Below are positions 15,714 through 22,653 of a stretch of 64,000 bases of DNA, in pieces. Origin of the DNA: an uncultured Clostridia bacterium (GTDB taxonomy: Bacteria; Bacillota; Clostridia; Christensenellales; DTU072); NCBI GenBank assembly GCA_934274515.1, contig CAKQTC010000007.1, positions 69,670 to 133,669 of the forward strand, in the 5' to 3' direction. Under the pieces are notes generated by a model, which saw only the letters and a program-made list of their open reading frames with translations, had not been told where the DNA came from and did not search any database. The position numbers were made by a program, and so were the translations under genes. Numbering within the stretch: position 1 is the stretch's first letter; every line of letters begins with the position of its first letter.

Positions 15714-15809
15714 ATGAATAAAATTACAAAAAGCATTTTGTTCCTTGTTCTTGCCGTTATCGTTGCCGTAATTATCGGTTATTTTGTGTTTGTAGGAAAA
15801 CAGATATGA
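15714..15809 (+). CDS. 31-aa single-helix protein (pVII/pIX-like candidate)
   Basis: The frame reads MNKITKSILFLVLAVIVAVI and eleven more residues: one hydrophobic helix with Lys near each end. Its stop overlaps the ATG of the Zot-like gene by four bases (ATGA), a coupling that supports real translation. Tip proteins pVII and pIX of Ff phages are 32-33 aa single-helix proteins. No strong ribosome site is seen; the gene lies 11 bp after the previous stop. Confidence 0.5.
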   Translation: MNKITKSILFLVLAVIVAVIIGYFVFVGKQI

Positions 15810-18049
15810 AAAAAGTATTTGGCTTTCTGAAATCGGTAGACTACCGTCATTACATTTGCGTAGCGATAACCGTTGCGTTTATCCTTATTAACGCGTTTGT
15901 TTTCCCTTATACGTTCCCTCGTATCGGCGAAGCGTTTAGGGATTTAGGTTTATCTCTCGGATATCATTATTCGAACGTTTTTCAGATTGAAAATAATATT
16001 GTTCCGTCGGTAACGGCTCTTTCTAAAATGCCTTTTACCATCTCGGACGGAGTGCCGCAGACGTGGGATCTGTTTAAGGAAAAGTGGGATTTGTACTGGC
16101 AAACGTTCGCCGACAAACAAACCGTATTAGATTATTTCTCTTCTTTCCGTGGCGGTGCGCTTGTTTTCTCTTATCTTTTTTCTATGCTCGTTCCCTTCGT
16201 CGGTATTTTTTGTCTTGTCGTTCGTTTCCAATTAAACGGCAAAAACAATCGTTACAACGAAGATACTAAGCCGTTAAAGATTTTTAAGAAGATATCGGAT
16301 AAAACATTCCGTCCGGTTAAAAAGTGGATAACGTCGTTCGTTTCTTTTCTTGTCGATTTCCGCTTTGTTTTGCCGGTAAAAAAGACCGTTAAGCCCGGAG
16401 AGATTGTCGAGCCGAAAGGTATTTCTTATCTCGAAATATGGGCGTTTATATGGATTCTTAACTTTAATCTTCTTCCGATACTTATCGGCTTTATCGCGTT
16501 TTTTTATTACTTCGCCGTTTCATTCGACGTCGGGAATATTTATATCCAAGTTTATAAACTTTTACTCGACCTCTCCGTTATGTTTAAGTTTGTTCCCGTC
16601 TTCGTCTGGGTGATTGTCGGACTGATAATTTTCGATAAATTCCGTAAAAAACGCGGATATGATAACCTTTGGCATATGGAGTTAATGAACCGTGGGTTTA
16701 TCAACGAACGTCCGATTGTTTCTATGATATGCGCCAAAATGGGGAGAGGTAAAACTACTATGCTCACCGATATGGCGATATCTACCGATATAATGCTGCG
16801 CGACAAAGCGTACGAAATAATCCTTGAAAACGATCTGAAGTTCCCCTACTTCCCTTGGATCAATCTCGAAAATGCGGTTAAACGCGCTATCGACAACCAT
16901 TCTATATATAATCTCGTAACCGCGCGGCGGTTCGTTCTTAGCAAAAAGCGGAAGTTTGATAAACGCCCGGTTAGTTTTTACCTTTTCGGGTACGATTACA
17001 AGCGCTACGGCTTGACGTACGATAATCGCTTATTTATTGTCGATATTTGGGACGTCATTTATAATTACGTACAAGCCTATATGCTTTATATCATGGCTTC
17101 TTCTTTCATACAAAGTAATTATTCTATCCGTACCGACGCGCTGTTAGACGACGTCGGCAACTTCCCTTTATGGAATACGGACTTCTTCCGGCGCGACGCA
17201 AAACATATCGACAGTTTCTCCCGGCACGCGCATATATTAGACTTCGACGCGTTGCGACTTGGGAAAAAACTACTTGAAAACAACGATAACGATTACTTCG
17301 AATTCGGCGTCGTTGCAATTACCGAGATAGGCAAGGAGCGCGGAAACAACTTAGAACTTACCGACGTAAAAAAGAACTCGGACGAAACTAATCAGAAAAA
17401 CGACTTGTTCAACTCCTGGCTTAAAATGATCCGGCACTCGGCGACCGTAGACAACGAGCCTTTCGTTAAAGTTTTCGTGGACGAACAACGCCCTTCTTCC
17501 TGGGGAGCGGACGCTAAAGACCTTTCGGAGATTATACATATCGATACCGTGAGCGAAAAGCGTTTGTGTATGCCTTTCTTCTTCCTTGAAGAAACATTAC
17601 ATTCTTTTTTGAAACGTCTTTTCGAACGCTTTTATCAAACTCACCGTTACAACAAAGGCAATAATACGCTTTTTTGTCATATATTCAAAACTATTTATTC
17701 CAAACTCCATTCCTACTACGTCAGAACGTACAATACGTTCGGTTTTAAGGTCTTAGGGATAAAAATCGAAGACGGCAAACAAGACGGCGTTTACGAAGAT
17801 AAACGGTATTTCATTATGGACAAAAAGATTTACGCAAAACGTTTTTCTACCGATTGTTTCTCCGGATTCTTCGAAGAAAAAGTTAAACGCAGCGTTAAAG
17901 GCTTAAACGACGTTCCCGAGTTCGAAAAAGAAAAAGCAACGTTTAACGAGATGAAGTCTATGAACTCTTACTTCTTCCGTGACCTTACAAGAATTATGCG
18001 TAAAAATAAAAAGCCTTTACCTTTAAGGAAAAGACCTTTTCGGCGATAA
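15806..18049 (+). CDS. zot: Zot/pI-like filamentous phage morphogenesis ATPase
   Basis: A 747-aa protein. The first 280 residues carry four or five hydrophobic helices (about 17-35, 118-142, 208-240, 258-277). A P-loop NTPase follows: Walker A AKMGRGKTT (310-318), a Walker B-like VVAITEIG (502-509) and a sensor region VFVDEQRPSSWG. The E-I-G-x-E-R-G-N and D-E-Q-R-P elements are typical of the Zot domain of pI proteins, which drive assembly and export of filamentous phage. Canonical pI has the ATPase first and one C-terminal helix, so this is a reversed or expanded plan. It is the last gene of the rightward module. Confidence 0.82.
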   Translation: MKKVFGFLKSVDYRHYICVAITVAFILINAFVFPYTFPRIGEAFRDLGLSLGYHYSNVFQIENNIVPSVTALSKMPFTISDGVPQTWDLFKEKWDLYWQTFADKQTVLDYFSSFRGGALVFSYLFSMLVPFVGIFCLVVRFQLNGKNNRYNEDTKPLKIFKKISDKTFRPVKKWITSFVSFLVDFRFVLPVKKTVKPGEIVEPKGISYLEIWAFIWILNFNLLPILIGFIAFFYYFAVSFDVGNIYIQVYKLLLDLSVMFKFVPVFVWVIVGLIIFDKFRKKRGYDNLWHMELMNRGFINERPIVSMICAKMGRGKTTMLTDMAISTDIMLRDKAYEIILENDLKFPYFPWINLENAVKRAIDNHSIYNLVTARRFVLSKKRKFDKRPVSFYLFGYDYKRYGLTYDNRLFIVDIWDVIYNYVQAYMLYIMASSFIQSNYSIRTDALLDDVGNFPLWNTDFFRRDAKHIDSFSRHAHILDFDALRLGKKLLENNDNDYFEFGVVAITEIGKERGNNLELTDVKKNSDETNQKNDLFNSWLKMIRHSATVDNEPFVKVFVDEQRPSSWGADAKDLSEIIHIDTVSEKRLCMPFFFLEETLHSFLKRLFERFYQTHRYNKGNNTLFCHIFKTIYSKLHSYYVRTYNTFGFKVLGIKIEDGKQDGVYEDKRYFIMDKKIYAKRFSTDCFSGFFEEKVKRSVKGLNDVPEFEKEKATFNEMKSMNSYFFRDLTRIMRKNKKPLPLRKRPFRR

Positions 18050-18057
18050 ATAATCTT

Positions 18058-18342
18058 TTAATTAAAGTTATTCGTCTGATTTATAGTTCCGTGATTGTCG
18101 GAAATATGATTGTTAATGGTATTATAAGTTTTTCTTCCAGATTCGTTTTCAAGTCCTAATAGGAAGTCTGTCGATACGTCTAGTGCAATTGCAATTGCGC
18201 AAAGTAAATCTAAAGAAGGAAGGCTGGTCCCCTTTTTTAGGTTTGTTATTGCCTGTTTTGATACATTTATTTTTTGCGCTAATTCAGTTTGATTAATTTT
18301 CTCGCTTTTTAGCAGTTCCGCAAATATTTTTGTAAAGTCCAT
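18058..18342 (-). CDS. XRE-family phage repressor
   Basis: A 94-aa protein with an N-terminal Cro/C1-type helix-turn-helix (residues about 5-60). The recognition helix region reads LAQKINVSKQAITNLKKG, and ALDVSTDFLLG is the typical end of the domain. The C-terminal third is Asn/His/Thr-rich with no peptidase domain, so there is no sign of RecA-driven self-cleavage. It is the only leftward gene of the element and faces the early promoter, as a lysogeny repressor should. A -10 TATAAT (18354-18349) lies only 6 bp before the ATG, so its mRNA may be leaderless. Confidence 0.85.
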   Translation of the reverse strand: MDFTKIFAELLKSEKINQTELAQKINVSKQAITNLKKGTSLPSLDLLCAIAIALDVSTDFLLGLENESGRKTYNTINNHISDNHGTINQTNNFN

Positions 18343-18375
18343 ACTTTTATTATAGGATTTTTAATAAATTGTTGG

Positions 18376-18404
18376 TTGACAGTAAACCAGTAGTGTATTA
18401 TAAT
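18376..18404 (+). promoter_or_regulatory. Prophage early promoter
   Basis: TTGACA (18376-18381), 17 bp, TATAAT (18399-18404), a perfect consensus. The spacer sequence is nearly the same as at 11608-11624. Confidence 0.85.
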
Positions 18405-18429
18405 GTCCTTTGTAAACTATTAGTTTATT
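18381..18429. promoter_or_regulatory. Tandem operators at the early promoter
   Basis: Site 1 (18381-18399) reads AGTAAAC, five bases, AGTGTATT. Site 2 (18411-18429) reads TGTAAAC, TATTA, GTTTATT. Position relative to the -35, -10 and start matches the structural promoter to within one base. They are the probable targets of the adjacent XRE repressor. Confidence 0.7.
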
Positions 18430-18460
18430 AGAATGTTTTTCATTATTGGAGGGTATTTAT

Positions 18461-18649
18461 ATGTTTAACATTAGCAGAAAAGATTTGTATCAGATAGTCG
18501 CTTGTGCGCGTGTACGCCTTGATGTTCTTATTTCTTTATGTGATAAGGATGATACTGAGTTAAAGGAAAAATTTTCAAAAGACTTAAAAATAGTTTCGCA
18601 GTTAGCGACTTCTTTAGCCGAGTCTGAAAAAATATATGTAATAGATTAG
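18461..18649 (+). CDS. Small early prophage protein, unknown
   Basis: A 62-aa acidic, helical protein (it begins MFNISRKDLYQIVACARVRL), first gene of the early operon. The ATG at 18461 is preferred over an in-frame TTG at 18446 because GGAGGG ends eight bases before it. The stop codon overlaps the ribosome site of the next gene. By position it could be an antirepressor or excisionase-type regulator, but no helix-turn-helix is obvious. Confidence 0.55.
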   Translation: MFNISRKDLYQIVACARVRLDVLISLCDKDDTELKEKFSKDLKIVSQLATSLAESEKIYVID

Positions 18650-18661
18650 GAGGGTATTTAT

Positions 18662-19447
18662 ATGATAGATTTCAATTCACGCAATTCCTTTGGCGGTAAC
18701 GTTCATTCTGAGGAAGACGAAAAATGGCGCAGGGAAAAAGTCCTTGAAGATCTTTCCGCCGGAAAGACGAATTTCTTTTATCTCGGAGTTCATTTGCTCG
18801 ATATATGGACGACAATGACTTACGGTTGTCATACGTTTAATACTTTTTATAACTATTCCGGGGCGAATTTTTTTGATTATTGTCTTACATATTTCGGACT
18901 TGAAAAGTCGCAAGTTTCGCGTTATATGAATATCGTTGACGAGTTCGGCGACGGGCTTCGCGGTTTTAAGACGGAATATGCGGACTTTTCGTATTCGCAG
19001 TTGTCCGAAATGCTTTCTTTAACGCCGAAAGAGCGAAAAGCGATTACGCCGGATTGGACTATCAGGCGTATTCGGGAGTATAAAAAAGAACTTGCCGGGA
19101 AAGTTGCGACGTCGCAACAAGCGGAATCCGTTAAAGTCACCAAAATATACGGAGAAATCAAGGCTAGTGAAAATAGTTCGAAAGTACTTACTTCCACGTT
19201 TAAGGAGTTCGAAGAAGTCACGGACGAGAATTTACGTTCGTTCATGGATACGCTTTGCGATCGTCTTTTCGTTGGATATTCTTACGACGGATACCATTTA
19301 ACTTTTACCGACAAAATAAAAATCGTTTCGGGTATGCTTTGTTATGCAAGCGATATAAGCAAGTCCTTACAAAGTAAAGACCTTTCTAGTTTTGTAAACA
19401 TAAAACAGGCTTTTACGTCTTTGCAAAAACTCGGTTATCTACAATAA
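18662..19447 (+). CDS. Early prophage protein with a ParB-like helical region
   Basis: A 261-aa protein. The central part has a helix-turn-helix-like segment (FGLEKSQVSRYMNIVDEFG) followed by YSQLSEMLSLTPKERKAI and a conserved-looking TIRRIREYKKEL. This arrangement recurs in proteins of Clostridia mobile elements that look like ParB-type DNA-binding proteins. A role in replication, partition or early regulation is likely; no catalytic motif is seen. It sits in the early operon with a strong GGAGGG site. Confidence 0.6.
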   Translation: MIDFNSRNSFGGNVHSEEDEKWRREKVLEDLSAGKTNFFYLGVHLLDIWTTMTYGCHTFNTFYNYSGANFFDYCLTYFGLEKSQVSRYMNIVDEFGDGLRGFKTEYADFSYSQLSEMLSLTPKERKAITPDWTIRRIREYKKELAGKVATSQQAESVKVTKIYGEIKASENSSKVLTSTFKEFEEVTDENLRSFMDTLCDRLFVGYSYDGYHLTFTDKIKIVSGMLCYASDISKSLQSKDLSSFVNIKQAFTSLQKLGYLQ

Positions 19448-19459
19448 AGGGGTATTTAT

Positions 19460-19747
19460 ATGAAAATAAAAATTGTTGGTTCAATTACTGAACTTAATTC
19501 GGCTAAAAAATGGTATACGGGACTTAGTAGGGATTGCAGCGTTCGCAAGAGTGTTATTTCCGGTTTCTTCCCCTGCCCCGGAAAAAGTAAGGATTATTAT
19601 ATGTTTGTCGAGATTGAATATTTCCCGAACGTTCTTCCGCGCGTTACGCAGCCTAAGATATATAATTGTTCGGAATGTTTGTTGCGTTCGTCGTGTTATT
19701 ATGCGTCGGACGTCGTTTGTATGTGTAGTTCCTTCCGTCCGCTATGA
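19460..19747 (+). CDS. Cys-rich small prophage protein
   Basis: A 95-aa protein whose last third has a cysteine cluster (NCSECLLRSSCYYASDVVCMC), probably a zinc-binding site. Its stop overlaps the ATG of the integrase gene (ATGA), so the two are translationally coupled. A recombination directionality factor is possible but unproven. Confidence 0.55.
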   Translation: MKIKIVGSITELNSAKKWYTGLSRDCSVRKSVISGFFPCPGKSKDYYMFVEIEYFPNVLPRVTQPKIYNCSECLLRSSCYYASDVVCMCSSFRPL

Positions 19748-20718
19748 GTAAAACTACGGATAGCGATATTGCCGAACTTATGAAACTTTTGATCGCTCGG
19801 CTCGATTATGACGCGGAATCGAACGAACTGTTCGGAGATTATCTTTTGCGGTGGTTTGAGACTTACAAAAAGCCGAAGAACGTGGCGCATACGTCGAACG
19901 CTATGTATCGATATATTACCGGGAGAATTATTCCCGTTCTGGGTGACGTTCCCTTATCAAAAATAAGCGGAGATAAAATACAACGGTTTCTTAACGGCAT
20001 AGCCGAAAACAATACGCGTATAAAGATAGGACAGATTATACACGGCAGCCTTTCGAAGGCTGTAAAACTCCGACTTCTGAAGCATAATCCTTTTGACGCG
20101 GTGGAAGTTGTTTATTATAAGAAAAAACATTATAGGGCGGTCACTATGGATGAACAAGCGTTACTTATAAAAAACATACGTAATCCTTTATATCTTTCTG
20201 TTTTTCTGGTTATGGTTTGTACCGGGCTAAGGATCGGAGAGTTTCTCGCTCTGAGCAAAGACGCTATAAACTTTAAGGCAAAGACTATAAGTGTTTTTCG
20301 TTCCGTCGATATTACGACCGGAGAACTACGGGATCGGACCAAAACGTACGCAAGTTCTCGCAACGTTCCCTTTTTGAAAACGCTTACGCCGGCGTTAAAC
20401 GGTATTTGTAAGTACATTGAAACGGACGGTCCGATTACTTACAATCAAGTAAAAATGTATTTTCGGAAAACTTACGCAAAATTAGGACTTTGCGGAATAA
20501 CGATACATTCTTTTCGGCATACTTTCGGTTGTATGTGCTATGCTTCCGGAATAAGCGAAAAAATGATACAACGTCTTATGGGACACGCGTCCTTAGACGT
20601 GACGATGAACGTATACGTCGACGTTCTGGGTGACGGCTTGTCGCCATTGAAAAACTACTTTCTAGAGTACGAAAAAGACCTAAAAAGTAGACCCAATGAT
20701 TTTTGGGTGAAAAAATGA
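19744..20718 (+). CDS. int: Tyrosine-family integrase of the prophage
   Basis: A 324-aa tyrosine recombinase with an N-terminal SAM-like core-binding domain (about 28-115) and a C-terminal catalytic domain. The catalytic set is complete: R163 (CTGLRIGE), K200 in the beta-hairpin (RTKTYASSR), H255 and R258 (HSFRHT), H281 (MGHASLD) and the nucleophile Y291 (MNVYVDV). There is no clear AP2-like arm-binding domain beyond the first 25 residues. It lies 62 bp from attR, the usual place for a tRNA-targeting integrase, and catalyses integration into, and with a helper excision from, the tRNA-Lys gene. Confidence 0.95.
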   Translation: MSKTTDSDIAELMKLLIARLDYDAESNELFGDYLLRWFETYKKPKNVAHTSNAMYRYITGRIIPVLGDVPLSKISGDKIQRFLNGIAENNTRIKIGQIIHGSLSKAVKLRLLKHNPFDAVEVVYYKKKHYRAVTMDEQALLIKNIRNPLYLSVFLVMVCTGLRIGEFLALSKDAINFKAKTISVFRSVDITTGELRDRTKTYASSRNVPFLKTLTPALNGICKYIETDGPITYNQVKMYFRKTYAKLGLCGITIHSFRHTFGCMCYASGISEKMIQRLMGHASLDVTMNVYVDVLGDGLSPLKNYFLEYEKDLKSRPNDFWVKK

Positions 20719-20745
20719 CGAAAAATTGACCTGTCTAAAAATGAA

Positions 20746-20773
20746 AGAAAACTCACGAAATCGCAAGTTTTCT
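20746..20773. terminator. Hairpin between integrase and tRNA-Lys, possible two-way terminator
   Basis: AGAAAACTCACG/CGCAAGTTTTCT pair with two wobbles and a four-base loop. On the minus strand it follows tRNA-Lys and is trailed by CATTTTTAG, so it may replace the tRNA terminator lost to integration. On the plus strand it may partly end integrase transcription. Confidence 0.5.
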
Positions 20774-20780
20774 TACCATT

Positions 20781-20828
20781 TTTGGTGCACCTCCAGGGAC
20801 TCGAACCCTGGACCCAATGATTAAGAGT
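20781..20828. repeat. attR: attR (48 bp, inside the restored tRNA-Lys gene)
   Basis: Identical to 10012-10059. The prophage supplies the 3' part of the tRNA here, so the gene remains intact after integration. Confidence 0.93.
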
Positions 20829-20858
20829 CATTTGCTCTACCAACTGAGCTAGAGGTGC
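20783..20858 (-). tRNA. tRNA-Lys(CTT)
   Basis: The 76-nt gene includes the encoded CCA. Acceptor GCACCTC pairs with GAGGTGC, discriminator is A. The anticodon stem AATGA/TCATT encloses CTCTTAA, giving anticodon CTT. The T loop is TTCGAGT. It is the integration target and is restored intact by attR. Confidence 0.95.
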
Positions 20859-20874
20859 ATGGTTTCTTAGGTTA

Positions 20875-20951
20875 TGGTCTGGGTAAGAGGATTCGAACCT
20901 CCGGCCTCTTGAACCCCATTCAAGCGCGCTACCAAACTGCGCCATACCCAG
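20875..20951 (-). tRNA. tRNA-Pro(GGG)
   Basis: The 77-nt gene has encoded CCA. Acceptor CTGGGTA/TACCCAG and anticodon stem CTTGA/TCAAG with loop ATGGGGT give anticodon GGG. It lies 16 bp upstream of tRNA-Lys on the same strand, in one transcription unit. Confidence 0.95.
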
Positions 20952-20963
20952 TTAACGCATTAT

Positions 20964-20992
20964 ATATTACTATTTTTTTTCGCTCTTGTCAA
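20964..20992 (-). promoter_or_regulatory. Promoter of the tRNA-Pro/tRNA-Lys unit
   Basis: TTGACA (20992-20987), 17 bp, TAATAT (20969-20964) on the minus strand, about 12 bp before the tRNA-Pro 5' end. Confidence 0.6.
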
Positions 20993-21095
20993 TGTTTTTG
21001 CCCCTCTATTTTGCGTTTTCTGCCAAAAAAGTTTTCACGCAGTCGTTTCGACTTTTTCATTTCCGATTTTTCTCTTTGAGCGACTCGTTTTCATT

Positions 21096-21950
21096 TTAAC
21101 GCGTCGTTTTAACGCCTTCCCCTTTCTTTGCGACAAGCGTGCCGATAATAAAACACGCCAAAAAAACAATGACGTTCGCGACCACAATGGTCGGTCCTAT
21201 CGGGGTATTTACAACGCACGCCACCAGCAGTCCGATTATCGCAGTTCCCGTCGAAATCGCGGCAGAAGTTATTACCGTCCCCTTAAAACTTTTCGTAAAT
21301 CTCATTGCCGAAAGCGCGGGAAAAACTACTAACGCGCTTATCAGCAACGCGCCGACAAGTTCCATAGCCAGCACGATAACAATTGCTATCGTCGTCGCAA
21401 GAACCGTTTTGTACGCTCCGGCTTTTATCCCCGTCGCCCTTGCCACGGTTTCGTCCAACGCAACGGCAAATATCCTATTATAAAACAACAAAAAAACAAG
21501 TGCGACCGCCGCCGCAAGTCCGCAACATACCCCTACGTCTTTCGCTGTTAAACATAATATCGCATTCCCCCCGAACAACGTAGTGCATACGTCCCCTGCA
21601 ACGTTGTTTCCTCCGGCAAGGTGCATCACAAGATATCCTATCGCAAGCGACGCCGTGCTCAACATCGCTATCAACGTTTCCCCTTTTATCTTCCCGTCTT
21701 CACGGATTTTAAGCATAAGTATAGCAACGATTATCGTCACGGGAACCGTAAGCAACATATTATCAGCAAAACTCATCGCCGTTGCCGCGGCATATGCCCC
21801 AAACGCTATATGCGACAAACCGTCACCAAGCATCGAGTACCGTCTTAAAACAAGTACAACGCCCAAAAGTCCTGCGCAAATTGCTATTAGCGCGGTACAC
21901 ACCAACGCATATATCACGCTTTTGTCGGCGAGATAACTTAAATTACCCAT
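21096..21950 (-). CDS. znuB: Zinc ABC transporter permease
   Basis: A 284-aa integral membrane protein of the ABC-3 (ZnuB/MntB) family with about eight hydrophobic helices. The family segment LRRYSMLGDGLSHIAFGAYA lies at about residues 37-56. It forms the membrane channel for Zn(II) with the ATPase encoded upstream, whose stop overlaps its ATG by 8 bp. The metal is assigned as zinc from the adjacent Fur-family regulator and the His-rich binding protein; manganese cannot be fully excluded. Confidence 0.88.
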   Translation of the reverse strand: MGNLSYLADKSVIYALVCTALIAICAGLLGVVLVLRRYSMLGDGLSHIAFGAYAAATAMSFADNMLLTVPVTIIVAILMLKIREDGKIKGETLIAMLSTASLAIGYLVMHLAGGNNVAGDVCTTLFGGNAILCLTAKDVGVCCGLAAAVALVFLLFYNRIFAVALDETVARATGIKAGAYKTVLATTIAIVIVLAMELVGALLISALVVFPALSAMRFTKSFKGTVITSAAISTGTAIIGLLVACVVNTPIGPTIVVANVIVFLACFIIGTLVAKKGEGVKTTR

Positions 21951-22653
21951 CGTCTCTCCCGTTCAGCAAAAATCCGCTAAGCAAGGCGTTCTTATATTCC
22001 TCGGGCGTTCCGAAAAAGTTTTTATCGTGGCCGACGTGCAAAATTTTATCTGATAGCGCAAACGCTTTTTCCATATCGTGCGACACCATTATCACCGTTA
22101 TATTCTTTTCCCCGAGTTCGGAAATCACCTTGTACATTTCATTCGTCACAATCGGATCAAGACCGACCGTCGGTTCGTCAAGAATTAATCCGTCCGCGGC
22201 AGAGCATAACGCTCTTGCAAGCAATACTCTCTGTTTTTGACCGCCCGAAAGAATTCCGAACGGTTTTTTCTTCAAGTCGGTGATTTTCATAAGTTCCATA
22301 TTGCTTTCACAGACGGCTTTTTGCGCTTTTGTAATAAACGGTACCCAACCGCCCCTATTAAGACAACCGGCCAAAACGACTTCTCCGACGGTTGCCGGAA
22401 AATTACTTGCGATTTCACTTCTTTGCGGTAAAAACCCGACTTGTGCTTTTTTGCCTTTTTCGTTCAAAACAGACAACTTCCCCGACATCGGCTTATTCAT
22501 TCCGAGCATCGCGTTTACGAGAGTACTTTTTCCCGAACCGTTCTCACCTACTATCGAAACGAACTCTCCGCCGTTTATCTTAAAATTCAAGTCGGAAACC
22601 AAAGGTCTACCGTCGTAACCGAGCGTTAATTCGCTTGCTTCTACTATCAACAT
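21943..22653 (-). CDS. znuC: Zinc ABC transporter ATPase
   Basis: A 236-aa ABC ATPase with Walker A GENGSGKST (about 36-44), Q-loop PQRSE, signature LSGGQKQR, Walker B GLILDEP and the switch His in VSHD. It powers the ZnuB permease at the inner face of the membrane. It overlaps znuA upstream by one base and znuB downstream by 8 bp, so the operon is tightly coupled. Confidence 0.92.
   Translation of the reverse strand: MLIVEASELTLGYDGRPLVSDLNFKINGGEFVSIVGENGSGKSTLVNAMLGMNKPMSGKLSVLNEKGKKAQVGFLPQRSEIASNFPATVGEVVLAGCLNRGGWVPFITKAQKAVCESNMELMKITDLKKKPFGILSGGQKQRVLLARALCSAADGLILDEPTVGLDPIVTNEMYKVISELGEKNITVIMVSHDMEKAFALSDKILHVGHDKNFFGTPEEYKNALLSGFLLNGRDDG

Larger units (their letters stand above)
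10012..20828. mobile_element. Integrated filamentous (inovirus-like) prophage, 10.77-kb unit
   Basis: The element lies between 48-bp direct repeats in a tRNA-Lys gene, with a tyrosine integrase next to the right end. All genes but the repressor point right. Hallmarks are an HUH rolling-circle initiator, a structured intergenic region, an SSB-like product with an acidic tail, several small single-helix proteins, a secreted anchored protein, and a Zot/pI-like ATPase. There is no capsid, terminase, portal or conjugation gene. This gene set matches inoviruses predicted in Firmicutes. A rolling-circle integrative plasmid is the main alternative, but the pI-like ATPase and coat-like genes argue for a phage. 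All frames are intact, so it may be active. Confidence 0.85.

Noticed and set aside
15806..18049. Zonula occludens toxin
   Set aside because: The Zot name comes from a Vibrio phage protein; the domain here is the phage assembly ATPase and there is no toxin peptide evidence.
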